Positions 50,484 through 61,775 of a stretch of 64,000 nucleotides of DNA are shown here, in pieces. The notes under the pieces are model-generated. The model made no database searches. It worked only from the letters and a program-made list of their open reading frames with translations, and was not told the origin of the DNA. How positions within the stretch are numbered: the stretch's first letter is position 1; each line of letters starts with the position of its first letter. Made by a program: the position numbers and the translations under genes. Origin of the DNA: Rostratula benghalensis. Taxonomy: Eukaryota > Chordata > Aves > Charadriiformes > Rostratulidae. Location: the NCBI GenBank assembly GCA_013399305.1, contig VXAI01000305.1, positions 461,742 to 525,741 on the forward strand, given 5' to 3'.

Positions 50484-52277
50484 CCGGGTTTATATTTTGG
50501 CAAGACTTCCTCTTTCGTCTGCTGGGGGGAAATCATGAGTTTGTCAACTAGAGCTGTAGAAACTGAGCCCAGGTAGATCACCGCTACTCTTTCTTCTACC
50601 ACTGGACTTCCTGTGCGTACTATGGGCTTATCACGTTTGTTGTTGGTAGGAATGACAATCACAAGATGGGATATGCCACTATCTATCCGAACAGGAGAAA
50701 AACACAAGCACATCAGAGACCTCCCCCTTTAAGTCAATGAGCCCCGGCAGTGATGGAAAACAGCAGACCCATCAGTCACGCTGGCATCCCCATCCACCAG
50801 GCACCAGGAAGCTGTTGGTGACTGAGAAACAGTCAAGTGTCACATAGTTAAATTACCGTGTCATGGTGGCCTTCAGTAACACCCCATAAACGGCCCTCAG
50901 AAATCCTTCCCCAAACTCTCAGGAACGTGACAGAACAGGCTTGTCCTCAGCAAGGCTCCAAGTGAGCCCAGCACATCGTAAAAAACACAGCTCGTAACTT
51001 GCCGCATCCCCTCCTGCTACAGACAGAGATGCAGCCGTGCGTGCACATCTGGCCACACATCTGTCGCCTCTCCAGCTGTCGCCTTGGGACAGAAAGCTCT
51101 ACACAGCAGCATCCAGGAGTCACTGGCTTCACGGGAAAGGAGTGGGATCCAGCAAAAGCAAGCCGGTTCTGCAACGCTCACCACCACCTCCAGTGTCCCA
51201 CCATAAGCACCCAAAACAGACGAGATGAAGGCAAGGGAACAGTCCAAGGTTCCCACATCCACTTCAAATCACTGGCCCCCAGATTCACAGAAGCGGCAAC
51301 AAAGTGGTATGAATTAAACTCCCAAGCATTACTCATATTTCTGGGTGTAAAAGGCCCTATCTTTTCAGTTCAAATATGGAGGGGAATCAGCGTAACCGGA
51401 CATGCAAAATAAATTAGAGGTTCATCCCCAGACCAAGCAGCCCATAACTGCGACTGCCCAGTTCTTGTTCCTATCTGGTTTTGGTCTCCGTGACTCATAA
51501 ACCCAGCAGATGATTTCTCCAAAACCATAGCCGTTGGCCCTTTCATCTGCTTTTTGCCAGCTGGTCTTCAGCTCATTTAGGTCTTTGTTAATGTTTTTGT
51601 TGACACAATGCTCTTGGTCACCCATGGTCTCTCTTCCCAAACACTTTCTGGACCCATGTTGGCCGCAGGACCCTGCCAGCTTTCCACTTCACTGTGCTCC
51701 TGACCTAACCAGCTTTCCTACCATAGCTTACTGGCTGTGGTCCAGCTCTCTCAGACATTTCCAGACCCGTAACCCAGCATGTTCTCCCAGCTCTTCTCCT
51801 CTGTCAACATTATGAAACACAGTGAACATCTTACCATCCATATTTATTCCCACCAGAACACACAGTGCTGGTACTTTGCTGCTTCCATGTTTTACCTGCT
51901 GAAGGGTTTTCACCAGCTTCTCTCCTCGACCTTTCCTCTAGCCTTTCTGTTGTTGCCGTACAAGTATGGGCTCACCAAGGAAACAAAATTCCTCAGCACT
52001 ACTGAACATGTACTGCCTCTTGTTGAGCTGCTTCTGCTGTTCTCCTCCAGTGAAAAATAAACAAGGTTTCTCCAGGCCTCCTCCCCACGTCAGACACTGC
52101 TTGGCACCTTTGCCTGCCTGCCAGAAGTAGATGCTAAAAGGTGTCTGCTCAACTATAAGTCCAGGGCTTACCTGCCACCAGCTGACACCACCCAAGCACT
52201 GCTGCCTGAGGCATCCCTTAGCCCATCCAAAAAAAAGAAGAGGTGATTGCCATCACCTTTTCCAAATTTCTGTCATT
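50484..52277. other. GC-richer unique sequence with minus-strand open frames
   Basis: No known repeat is recognised. Three consecutive minus-strand open frames (52195-51938, 51913-51728, 51640-51422) follow one another in different phases and give protein-like but unrecognised peptides. A plus-strand frame overlaps each of them. They could be relics of an old gene or element, or chance. Confidence 0.45.
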
Positions 52278-52411
52278 GCCTCCCTGGAGGTGTTCAAGGT
52301 CAGGCTGGATGGGGCTTTGTGCAACCTAGTGTGGTGGGAGGTGCAGGGAGGTAGGAATTCCATGATCTTTAAGGTCCCTTCCAACCCAGACAATTCTATG
52401 ATTCTGTGATT
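52278..52411 (+). mobile_element. CR1 LINE, 3' end, plus strand, short
   Basis: About 135 bp: TGCCTCCCTGGAGGTGTTCA, then 'ggctggatggggctttgtgc' and the tail AATTCTATGATTCTGTGATT. The 'cccagggcagggg' part is reduced to CAGGGAGG. Confidence 0.95.
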
Positions 52412-53702
52412 AAACAAAGATGCTGGCTTTGGGATGGGGTTTTACACCACGTTTACCTCTGGCTTAGAGTTGCAGTTTTGTTTTTTCTATTTCTCCTGAA
52501 GTCTCCCAGGTGCTGTAACCTTCCCTGGGCTCTCTCCAAACCACCACTGCTGTGAGGAGACCTTTGCCAAGGTGGTATGGCTCATGGTTGGCCCTGGTTC
52601 TCCAGTGTGTTTTCTGGAGCCGTTGTTAGAATCTATGTTTGCTCCATATGTGACCTCCCGTCTCTGAAGCCTTCTCATCTACCACCACCAGCAACCACTG
52701 TCCCTTCCTATCAAGTCACATTTGTCTTGCCAGCTGGAGATCTCACTGGAATTAAGCACGTAAGCAAGACTTTCCCAGTTATTATTATTATTATTGCAGT
52801 TCGCGTGTGTGCCCCTGGCCTGGCCACACCACAGTGCTCTCCACAGCAGAAGACAACCCTCTGGGACCAACTGCTGTTCTCTTGTTAACTTGCAGCACGT
52901 TTCCACGAAGGCGATTTTGCCCCCAGGAGGTCTCCAGAGCAAAAAGCTGGTCTGTTTTCTACGGGACGGGCTGACCTCAGCAAACATTCACGGTGAGGGT
53001 CGTGCCCCAAGCACCACTTTTACCTAGAATTTATTGCCTTTCTCAGTTTGTATCAAAATGTAAAAAGTGGGATCGTGGGAGAATGCGGTGAAAAATAATA
53101 CCTCGAAAAAATTTTGGTGTGAAAAGGTTGCTACGCGTTTCTGGCACAGGGATCTGAATTAGAAAACTTCAGATATGTAAACAGCTCCGAAATGCTACAA
53201 AAGATCAGTCCAATCATATCTGCCACATGACTGGCTTTATTATAACTGGAAGCCATACAGGTACTGAACTGGGATATTTTTTTTTTAATACTTTCAGATA
53301 TTTTGTGAGCTTCAGAAGGGAATGCTTGGCATAAATACTGCTTGCAAAAGGGCTTTTCAGCATATGTATTAATCTCATGGGATATGCCAAAATGAAAAAT
53401 CTCTCTATCTTGCCACGGATTTTCTGTATCTTTTGGCATGTTCATGCAATAGGAAAAAATGTGGGGGTTTTTAATTATGATTACTATTTTGGAAGTTCAG
53501 TAGCACTCTCGGGACTTAAATCCTGGTAGTTGAATTGTGCGTTGAAACCACTGACCTGTGTACGAGTTGCAAACCACAAACATTACAGAGGGCTTGGTAG
53601 AAGTCATTTCTCCCTGCAAAGCCCTGAAGGTACCAGCAGATTTGGGTCCAGGTGCAGGCCCATGGCTTCCCCTGGAGGACGTGGAAAACGGGAAAACAGC
53701 CC
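52412..53702. other. Unique sequence, no gene seen
   Basis: Mixed composition with a short ATT repeat at 52779-52796. No supported exon. Confidence 0.6.
52779..52796 (+). repeat. Short (ATT)n run
   Basis: About six ATT units. Confidence 0.9.
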
Positions 53703-53985
53703 TGACCTTGATCAGGGAGTGGAGCCGTAGGATGAGGGGTAATGGTTTTAAACTGAAAGAGGAGAAATTGAGATGAGATCTCAGGAAGAAATTCCATACT
53801 GTGAGACCCTGGCCCAGGATGCCCAGAGAAGCTGTGGCTGCCGCATCCCTGAAGGGGTTAAAGGCCAGGCTGGATGAGGCTTTGAGCAACCTGGTCTGGT
53901 GGGAGATGTCCTTCCCCAGGACAGGGGGATTGGAACTTGATGATCTTTATGGTCCCTTCCAACCCAAAATTCTACAATTCCAGGA
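53703..53985 (+). mobile_element. CR1 LINE, 3' end, plus strand
   Basis: From TGACCTTGATCAGGGAGTGG through 'gagatctcaggaagaaattc' and 'gcccagagaagctgtggctg' to AATTCTACAATTCCAGGATT. The antisense frame through this copy makes up the right half of the longest open frame of the window (53781-54449, minus), which is therefore not a gene. Confidence 0.96.
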
Positions 53986-54128
53986 TTTTCACACTGGGAC
54001 CCTTCCTGTGCCAGGAGCTGCAGCCGGGACAGGGGGAGAGCAAGGGTCCCTCTGGGACAAGCAGGAACCAGCTCCCCTGGGTTGAGCATCCCTGGTGGAT
54101 CTCGTTCCATCCCCACCTCTGCTTCCAG

Positions 54129-54277
54129 AGCCGACACAACTGCAAACACCTCCTTGGCTGGGCTCGGGGCACTGGTTTCCTCTGGTGTGCCAGAGGCGAT
54201 GCCCAACATTTCGTCTCTCAGTTCAGTGGTAATGACAAGTTTGCTGCAGGATGTAAAAATAGAAACGTATGGATATG
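54129..54277 (+). other. Candidate internal exon, unproven
   Basis: A good acceptor-like tract, CCATCCCCACCTCTGCTTCCAG, ends at 54128, and a possible donor, ATG|GTAAAC, lies at 54278. Between them one plus frame is fully open (ADTTANTSLAGLGALVSSGV, continuing to SLLQDVKIETYGY). It is rich in Ser, Thr and Ala and has no domain that I recognise. Against it, another plus frame and a minus frame are also open here, the donor is weak, and no neighbouring exon was found. The 149-bp length would shift phase between its two introns. Confidence 0.2.
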
Positions 54278-54916
54278 GTAAACCCTCCCTGAAAGCCTGG
54301 CCAGTGTTGCTTAGGGAATGGCTAAACATGCAAGCTAACACACACCCCCCATCACACTTTCTTGCATGTCTTTTCATCCTCTTTAGCTGTACCTTTGCTG
54401 CAGGCCGAGGGCAGCCAAGTCTGAGAGGCCGTGGCAAGAAAAAAAACAAACATCAAGGGCTGTGTTTAAACAGGTTTTTCTGTTAAAGAAATTGTGTCAA
54501 TTTGGAAATCTTACATCTGCATGAAAGTATTTTTAGCTACCCTTGCTACAAGCCCTGCCTTTCAGTCTCCGGAGCTAAAACCAGATCCTAGCACACAAAC
54601 CAAAGTGTGAGCCCTCTCTTCCAATGCCTTGTCCTGGGTGAAGCTCTGGAATTTGGCACGCTGGCAGAAACATGGCCCTTTTCTCTCAAGTGTATTTTTT
54701 TACACAGGTAAAAGGAAGAGAACACAAGACCATCTACAAATGCAAAAAAGCCCACAATGGTGAAAAAAACGGGGGGCGGGGTTGTTATGTTCAGGCTGAT
54801 ATAGGAGAACTTAAACCAACTCCATTCTTTTAAACACAGATGTGGGTGTCAAGTCCACATCAAAGAATTAACTTAGTTCATGGCTGGCCAGATTTTTAGA
54901 TGTTCTCCACATAAAC

Positions 54917-54952
54917 CTTCTTGGTTTATGACCAAGAAGCTTCTTGGTCATA
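54917..54952. repeat. Perfect 26-bp palindrome plus a third arm
   Basis: TATGACCAAGAAG at 54927 is followed at once by its exact reverse complement, ending at 54952. A further CTTCTTGGT arm lies at 54917-54925, so the arm sequence occurs three times in alternating orientation within 32 bases. Confidence 0.95.
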
Positions 54953-55088
54953 TTTTCCCTTCCAAGAGTGACATGATAAGCAAAGGAAGGGGAAACAAAG
55001 GAATTCAGCTGAACCTTGGTAATAGATACAGACTCCATCCCAGGAATAAAATATACTCAGTTTGGTAACATATACCAAGCTGAGTATG

Positions 55089-55465
55089 TACAGAATCATA
55101 GAATGCTTGGGTTTCGATGGGACCTCAAAGATCATCCAGTTCCAACCCCCCTGCCCTGGGCAGGGACACCTCCCACCAGACCAGGTTGCTCCAAGCCCCA
55201 TCCAGCCTGGCCTTGAACCCCTCCAGAGATGGGGCAGCCACAGCTTCTCTGGGCAACCTGGACCAGGCTCTCACCACCCTCACACCAACAAATTTCTTCC
55301 TGAGATCTCATCTCAATCTCCCCCCTTTTCATTTAAAACCATTCCCCTCATCCCATGGCTCCCTTCCCTGTCCAAGAGTCCCTCCCCCATCTCTCCTGGA
55401 GCTCCTTTAGAGACTGGAAGGGGCTCTGAGGTCTCCCCAGAGCCTTCTCTTTATACTGCCTGAAA
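55089..55465 (-). mobile_element. CR1 LINE, 3' end, minus strand
   Basis: Begins ACAGAATCATAGAATGCTTG, continues through 'ctgccctgggcagggacacc' and 'tctcatctcaatctccccc', and fades at TTTATACTGCCTGAAAC. It is of the 'gggcagggggttgg' type and about 375 bp long. Confidence 0.97.
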
Positions 55466-56252
55466 CAATGCTTTTCTCACAGAAATGTGACATCCCCAGC
55501 CCTCAGCAGTAAAAAGGCCGAGACACAGTTTTGTTGGGGACAAGAGGAGAAAAACAAAAGCCCAGTAGGAAGAAGGGGACTTTGGGTGGGCAGCAGCTTG
55601 ACCAGGGATTTGCCCCTGATGTGCTTGGCATCCTCCAGGCTATGAACATCTCTCTGCCCAGGGCTGGCTCAGCTGGCATTTGGCCGGGCAACGGAGGGAA
55701 CCGTGACTGGCACTTGGGAGCAGGATAATTATACTCTGGGCTCTGGAAGTGTGGGTTTGCTTTCACTGAAATAAACTCCTCGGATCTGTGATGAATATCA
55801 ACATTGTAGGCACAAGGGGCAAGGCAGTAAATTGTAGTAGGGTGAAATACCTACATTTAATTATGTTAAATTATATAGAATTTGAGAGAGTTTTTCTGAT
55901 GCATGCTATTTAAAGTTATGCCTAAGTGCACTTCCTTGCCGGAATAAAGCAGCTTTTGTTGCAAGACGTGGGCTTGCTTTGTAGTTTATGATTTATAACC
56001 TTCACCACATTTTGTCACTTTCTTGTTTCTTGTCTGAGATGTTTCTGAACATCTCATTTCAGAAAATGGGATGCAGCACGAGCGCCATACTACATACAGC
56101 TGCTTAAAAATGCATGAGCAGTGTTTTGTTGGGATGGTTTTTTTCTCCAAGATACTCAAATATCTGGAGTATGCTCTTCGCCAACATGTATATATAATGC
56201 AAACACATGCAGCCAGTAGTCTTTGCTCCACCAGCCTGAAGTTCATGCACTT
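55466..56252. other. Unique sequence, no gene seen
   Basis: No recognised repeat or exon. Confidence 0.6.
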
Positions 56253-56799
56253 CTGCACCCTCTCCCTCTGCTCTGCCCTGGGGAGGTCCCATCTGCAGCG
56301 CTGTGTCCAGTTCTGGGCTCCCCAGTTCAAGGACAGGAAACTGCTGGAGAGACTCCATTGGAGGCCCATGAATATGATCAAGGGACTGAAGCATCTCTCT
56401 GATGAGGAAAGGCTGAGGGACTTGGTCTGTTTAGTCTGGAGAAGAGAAGGCTGAGGGGGGATCTGATCAACACCTGGAAATACTTCAAGGGTGGGTGTCA
56501 GGAGGATGGGGCCAGGCTTTTTTTAGCGGTGACCAGGGACAGGACAGGAGGGAAGGGGCACAAACTGGAACACAGGGAGCTCCATCTCAACATGAGGAGG
56601 AACTTCTTTGCTGTGAGGGTGTCAGAGCCCTGGCAGAGGCTGCCCAGAGAGGTGGTGGAGTCTCCATCTCTGGAGACATTCAAACCCCACCTGGAGACAT
56701 TCCTGTGGGACCTGCTGTGGGTGACCCAGCTCTGGCAGGGGGGGGTTGGACTGGATGATCTCCAGAGGTACCTTCCAAACCCATAGCATTCTGTGATTA
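56253..56799 (+). mobile_element. CR1 LINE, end of ORF2 plus 3' UTR, plus strand
   Basis: About 550 bp. The left part still reads CVQFWAPQFKDRKLLERL, the C-terminal end of CR1 ORF2. The 3' part carries 'gtggagtctccatctctgga' and 'gactggatgatctccagagg', with the tail CATTCTGTGATTA. It shares this 3'-end type with the copy at 59322. Confidence 0.96.
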
Positions 56800-57908
56800 T
56801 GCCAGAGCCCCAGGAAGCCAAGCAAGCCACCTCCACCACCTTTCCTGTCCTCGGGGTTTCCCCCCCGCCCCGGGAAGGTGGGACAAGTCCAGGTCAGCAG
56901 CCTCAATTCATGGTGGGAGCTTACCAGAGAGGCTGGTAGGAAGGAGGAGGAGGAGGAAGAACCATCCTTGTCTGCACTGCTTCATCACCCAGGCTAAGGC
57001 AGGGTAGGCAAGGGCTGTGGTAGAAAGACTGGAAAGAACCCACCTGACCCCAGCCCAGGTCACGTTCTTCCAAACCACAGGGAACCCAAAGATGCAGTGG
57101 CTGAGGCACATCAGCTCACCAACACTGCAAGAAGAGCACAGCCAGAGGCACCATAAATTCAGGCAATTTCTGTTTTCAGCAAGTGCTCAGCTGCAAGCAA
57201 ACAGAGTGCAAGTAAACAGGAATGATTTAATTGTCATATAAAAGTAATTAATTAGACGCAGGAATCAACAGGGAGTCCTTCTCAAGCACTGGTGACACAT
57301 TAGTGTCAGTGGTAGAATACTTATCCATGGACCTCCATGAGCAAGAACAGACACTAGTTTCTACTCATAATATAGTACAATCATTTTGGCTTATTTCTTT
57401 TCCTCAAAGACTGACAAAAATAAAGTTTAAAAATCCAACAGAGGACCATAAAACAATTTCAAAGCACATAACATAAAGCCAAAGCTGGGGCAGCTTCAGT
57501 GTTGCACTTGAAATATAAAATTAGGCTAATGATCAAATTACCCAGTATTTGGTCATTTCTGTTGGAGGGCTGGGGTTAATTAACACAATATTGAGTACAG
57601 GTTAGGCCACCACAGCTTATAGCAGTTGGACTGAGGGACAGACCATCTTCTCTCAGGTTCTTGCTCCAGTTGGTGTGTGGTCCCAAGCATCCACCGTGTG
57701 CTTCTTTTCCACCCTCCCTTCTGTCACAAGGACGGAATGGCCAATTTCATCTGAAGTTACGCACCTGAAGTCTGCATTTGGGCTGGGATCCCACCACAGC
57801 CACAGCCACCAGAGCATCAGATCTTGTTGCCAGGCAGGGTACCTCTACATCATCTCATGTGGCACTAGGCATGGGCAACTTAACCGAGGCAGGCAGTAGA
57901 ATCAGCTC
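56800..57908. other. Unique sequence, no gene seen
   Basis: A GC-richer left part with a C-rich stretch near 56860 and a GGA-rich purine run at 56940-56962. AT-rich from 57230. No exon is recognised. Confidence 0.6.
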
Positions 57909-58398
57909 AGCACATGAAGGACATGGACCTGTTGGAACAAGTCTCCACAAGAAGACAACAAAAATGATCCAAGGGCTGGAGCCCTTCTGCTGTGAGGACA
58001 GGCTGAGAGAATTGGGGGTGTTCACCCTGGAGAAGAGAAGGCTCTAGGGAGACCTCAAAGCCTCTTCCAGTCCCTAAAGGAGCTCCAGGAGAGATGGGGA
58101 GGGACTCTTGATCAGGGAGGGGAGCCATAGGACAAGGGGAACAGTTTTAAACTGAAAGAGGAGAGATTTAGGTGAGATGTCAGGAAGAACTTGTTTGCTG
58201 TGAGGGTGGCACTGGAAGAGGTTGCCCAGAGAAGCTGTGGCTGCCCCATCCCTGGAGGAGTTCAAGGCCAGGCTGGATGGGGCTTGGAGCAACCTGGTCT
58301 GGTGGGAGGTGTCCCTGCCCAGGGCAGGGGCGTTGGAACTGGATGATCTGGATGATCTTTAATGTCCCTTCCCACCCAAACCATTCTACGATTCTACA
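57909..58398 (+). mobile_element. CR1 LINE, 3' end, plus strand
   Basis: From GCACATGAAGGACATGGACC to the tail CATTCTACGATTCTACA. It contains a local tandem duplication of TGGATGATC at about 58337-58356, in the segment that normally reads 'ggaactggatgatctttaa'. Confidence 0.97.
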
Positions 58399-59321
58399 AC
58401 TTTTTGACAGAATGAGTCAAATTGCCCCAAAGGCACTTCTGAGCCAGCTCAACTGCTCTGCTCGGCCCTGCAACACCTACATCTCAACATTTAAATGTAG
58501 GTGGCTTAATCTGGAGCTGAATCCCACACACCAATCATGCAGGAAGCAAGGGGACTGCAGCTCCCTCATCTCCCATTAACTCCCCATCCTTACTCACGGC
58601 TTTGCTGAACTGGAACCAGGTCCCACCCACACGGTATCTTCAGATATTCAACAGAAACCCTGTGAGCTGCAGCGACCAGCTCCAGCCAGGGGGTGTTTGT
58701 AAGGCTCTGAATTATTCAGAGGAACCTCGAGGAACTAAGTGCCCAGTCCAGCATCATCCCATCACCCAGGAGACAATCCTTTCTTTCACACACACAGCGT
58801 GTCAGTGTACCCCACTTTATGTACTTACTGGGGATTTGAGCAATTTATTTTGAAGGCTGAGGCACGCACCAATCTCAGTACTAGCGTTTTTAATGCAAAC
58901 TCACAGAAAAAGTAGTCAACCATCGGCTCTCCAAGCCCCAGAGAACAAAGGGCTCCATTTACATGCCTGAAGGCAGGCATCTAGTGCCATTTGAGATGCC
59001 CTGAGGCACCCAAGACACACACAGGGGTTGGCAGATACCACACAGGAACTATGGAAGCAGCAGCTGGAGATGTGGAGGCCACGCAGGATACCCCAGGGCA
59101 TCTCAAAACAGAGCTGGGTGCCAAAGCATAAGCAACTGAATTAATTTCTAAAAAAACCTTGTTTTTACTGAAGTCAGATGTACATCTCCTGTACCTAGTG
59201 AGCAGGCATCTTGCAGAGCAGCGAAGCAGGAAAAAGAGCTACAGAAGAACTGCATCCTTCTGTCAGGTCTGCTGGAATCTGGCAGAACCTAATGGACTCA
59301 GCTCATTCAGTGAGTAGGTCA
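58399..59321. other. Unique sequence, no gene seen
   Basis: Mixed composition. No repeat or exon is recognised. Confidence 0.6.
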
Positions 59322-59870
59322 TTCTCCCCCTCTGCTCTGCACTGGTGAGGTCACAACTGGAATACTGTACCCAGTTACGGGCTCTCCAGTTCAAGAGAGA
59401 CAGGGAACTACTGGAAAGAGTCCAGTGTAGGGCAATAAAGGTGATGGAGGGATTGGAGCATCTCCCTGGTGAGGAAAGGCTGAGAGAGCTGGGGATCTTT
59501 AGCTTGGAGAAGAGAAGGCTGAGGGGAGATCTTAGGAATGCTTCCAAGGATCTGAAGGGTGGGTTGAGGGAGGATGGAGCTGGACTCTTCTCAGTGGTCC
59601 CCAGTGACAGGACAAGGGGCAACGGGCACAAGATGGAAAACAGGAAGTTTCATTTGAATCTGAGGAGAAACTTCATTCTGGTGAAAGTGCCAGAGCCCTG
59701 GCAGAGGCTGCCCAGGGAGAGTGTGAAGTCCACTTCTCTGGAGACCTTCAAGCCCCTCCTGGATGTAGTCCTGAGTGATGTGCTCTGGGCAACCCTGCTT
59801 TAGAAGGGGAGTTGGGCTGGGTGAGCTCTAGATCCCCCTTCCAATGCTGACAATTCCCTGATTCCATGAA
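59322..59870 (+). mobile_element. CR1 LINE, end of ORF2 plus 3' UTR, plus strand
   Basis: About 550 bp. The left end reads [15 protein letters not shown], a diverged ORF2 C-terminus, and the 3' part has 'gagaccttcaagcccctcct' and a decayed tail AATTCCCTGATTCCATGAA. It is the same 3'-end type as the copy at 56253. The 152-codon plus frame through it is a residue of the element. Confidence 0.95.
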
Positions 59871-60153
59871 CTCATCGTGCTCGCTGAGCCCCTGGGATGG
59901 AAATCTCTGCCCGCTCACTGAATGGCTTCCTTTCAGCCACTGCCGCTGAGGCTGGAATCCAATCACAGCAACCCACCAGTGCACGGGGAACCACTGCTTC
60001 CCCACCACGGGGGTGGAGCTCAAAAAGAGAGGTGTCTGCAGAGATCCACCAGCTGGGTGGGAAGCGATGATCAGGCCGTGGGAGCAGAAGGTGGTTGCGT
60101 CAGGGACTCCTGGCCACCGCAGCGAGAACGCGTGCTGGGGCTAAGCCTCTTAC

Positions 60154-60350
60154 CAACACATGTGCTCCCACGAGGGACAGATACCTCTAACGACTTAAAT
60201 CCAATTTTTATAAGTTGTACGCTCTTTATTAGGGCGAGGCCGTTGCAGCACCAGAGCTCTTGATAGGACAGAAGAGGAGTACACAGGTCTTTCACCTGCA
60301 GTCCATAAATCTGACTACAAAGGCTGTATATGTCCTTCTGGAATTCCAGC
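60154..60350 (-). other. Candidate exon or conserved element, unproven
   Basis: On the minus strand a 65-codon open stretch reads LEFQKDIYSLCSQIYGLQ, then VKDLCTPLLSYQELWCCNG and further to SLEVSVPRGSTCV. It ends at a strong donor-like TTG|GTAAGA (GT at 60153-60152). Acceptor candidates are AG before 60350 or CTGCAG before 60295; neither has a good pyrimidine tract. A second minus frame is open in the right part and ends in TAG, and an AATAAA lies inside the segment, so it could instead be a short 3' UTR or a non-coding conserved element. I do not recognise the peptide. Confidence 0.25.
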
Positions 60351-60830
60351 CTCAGGATGCAGTATTACACTATGTACTTTGCAGGTTTTCCAGCAATTAG
60401 TGTTATATGAGCATGGCTAAATCGATTACTAATTTTCTGGACTATCAGCAAGGAGCCACTGACGTGGGGTTTTTTTGCTCTAAAAAGACTTATTTACGAG
60501 GGAAACAACCACTGCCCAGGTTACATCTGAGAATATTCCTCTATATGTTTTTTTGCATAATCTAATTAAGAGGTCTAAGCGGTTAAAACGCAGAAAAAAA
60601 CCATGACTCCTCTCCGGCTTTTATTATTAAGGACTTCAATGAGAGGCAGTGATTTATGTGTAGCAGCACACACCTTCCTGTCCAGTTGAGAACCATATGT
60701 CATTTTTTTCCCTGCAACGCACTCTTTAAGCCTTTTAAGGGTTACGTGAGCGGACACTGCCATCTAGGCAGGCTTGGGAGAGCAGCACTGATTTCTTATT
60801 TTAGAACCCTAATTGCCTTTTCCAGGGGGG

Positions 60831-60832
<2 letters not shown>

Positions 60833-60870
<38 letters not shown>
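60833..60870 (+). repeat. (AT)n microsatellite
   Basis: About 16 AT units followed by GTATAT. Confidence 0.97.
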
Positions 60871-61495
60871 TCTATTATCCAAAGCAGAGGAGAAAAGAAC
60901 ATTTTTAACGCTCTTGAAAAATGACACATCACCACTCACTGAACACACAGAACCTGGCCCTCGGCGAGACTGTAGCAGTCCCCATTAAAAGCAGATATTT
61001 TCTACAAGTTTATCAAGGGATATATCCCTCCGTATCCCCACATGCGCCCTGCACTAAATTACAAACCACTTTTATCTATAAAAACACCAAATACGAAGTA
61101 CAGAGTGTGAAGGCTATTAATTACCAAAGCACATTTTACTTGTACCAGTATCTATTTTATATGCTTTGAAAAATAGCAACAGAACGCTTTAAGACAGTTA
61201 CTAAAACTCCTATTGATTTTCTACAAAGAGGAGAAATAACTTTTACAACCATTTTTCTTCATAAAACCAGCATAGTTTCCATCCAGCACCAAAAATATAA
61301 AATATGTGATGCATCTATCTTGTTTAAAACAATAAACAAATTCCATGCACGGCATTTACAGGAGACTTATAGAGAGAAGACCTGTCTAATAATGTCATTT
61401 TGATTAGAAACATTAACAAATAGCTCCATTTTCAGTTCTGTAGGGAACGGATGAACTTCAGACGCAGGATCATCACTGCAGATTTCCAAAGGCCT

Positions 61496-61775
61496 GCAGT
61501 GACAGGACGAGGGGCAACGGCCTCAAGCTGGAGAAGAGCAGATTTAGGTTGGATGTTAGGAATAGGTTCTTTCCTTTAAGGGTGGTGGAGCACTGGAACA
61601 GGTTGTCCAGGGAGGTGGTTGAGGCCCCTTCCCTGGAGATCTTCAAGGGGAGGCTCAACGAGACCCTGGGCAACCTGGTCTGGTTGGGGGTGTCCCTGCT
61701 GACTGCAGGGAGGTCACATTAGATAGGATTAGATGACCCTTGGAGGTCCCTTCCGGCCTGGACCATTCTATGATC
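61496..61775 (+). mobile_element. CR1 LINE, 3' end, plus strand ('ttccggcctgg' type)
   Basis: From TGCAGTGACAGGACGAGGGG through 'gaggctcaacgagaccctgg' to GGCCTGGACCATTCTATGAT. It is the only copy of this type in the window with its 3' end intact. The copies at 48633 and 63823 are tail-less relatives. Confidence 0.97.

Larger units (their letters stand above)
53986..55088. other. Unique sequence with a candidate exon and a palindrome
   Basis: The left 500 bp are GC-rich and open on both strands. A possible exon (54129-54277) and a perfect 26-bp palindrome (54927-54952) are listed separately. There is a G-rich run (GGGGGGCGGGG) at 54770-54781. Confidence 0.5.
59871..61495. other. Unique sequence with a CpG-rich patch and a candidate exon
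   Basis: About 12 CpG lie in 60066-60242, many more than in the surrounding DNA. A candidate minus-strand exon overlaps its edge (60154-60350). From 60350 to 60830 the sequence is AT-rich, non-repetitive and looks like conserved non-coding DNA. An (AT)n run is at 60833. Confidence 0.5.

Noticed and set aside
53781..54449. 222-codon open frame, minus strand, the longest in the window
   Set aside because: Its C-terminal third is antisense CR1 (53781-53985), and the rest is a GC-rich patch that is open on both strands.
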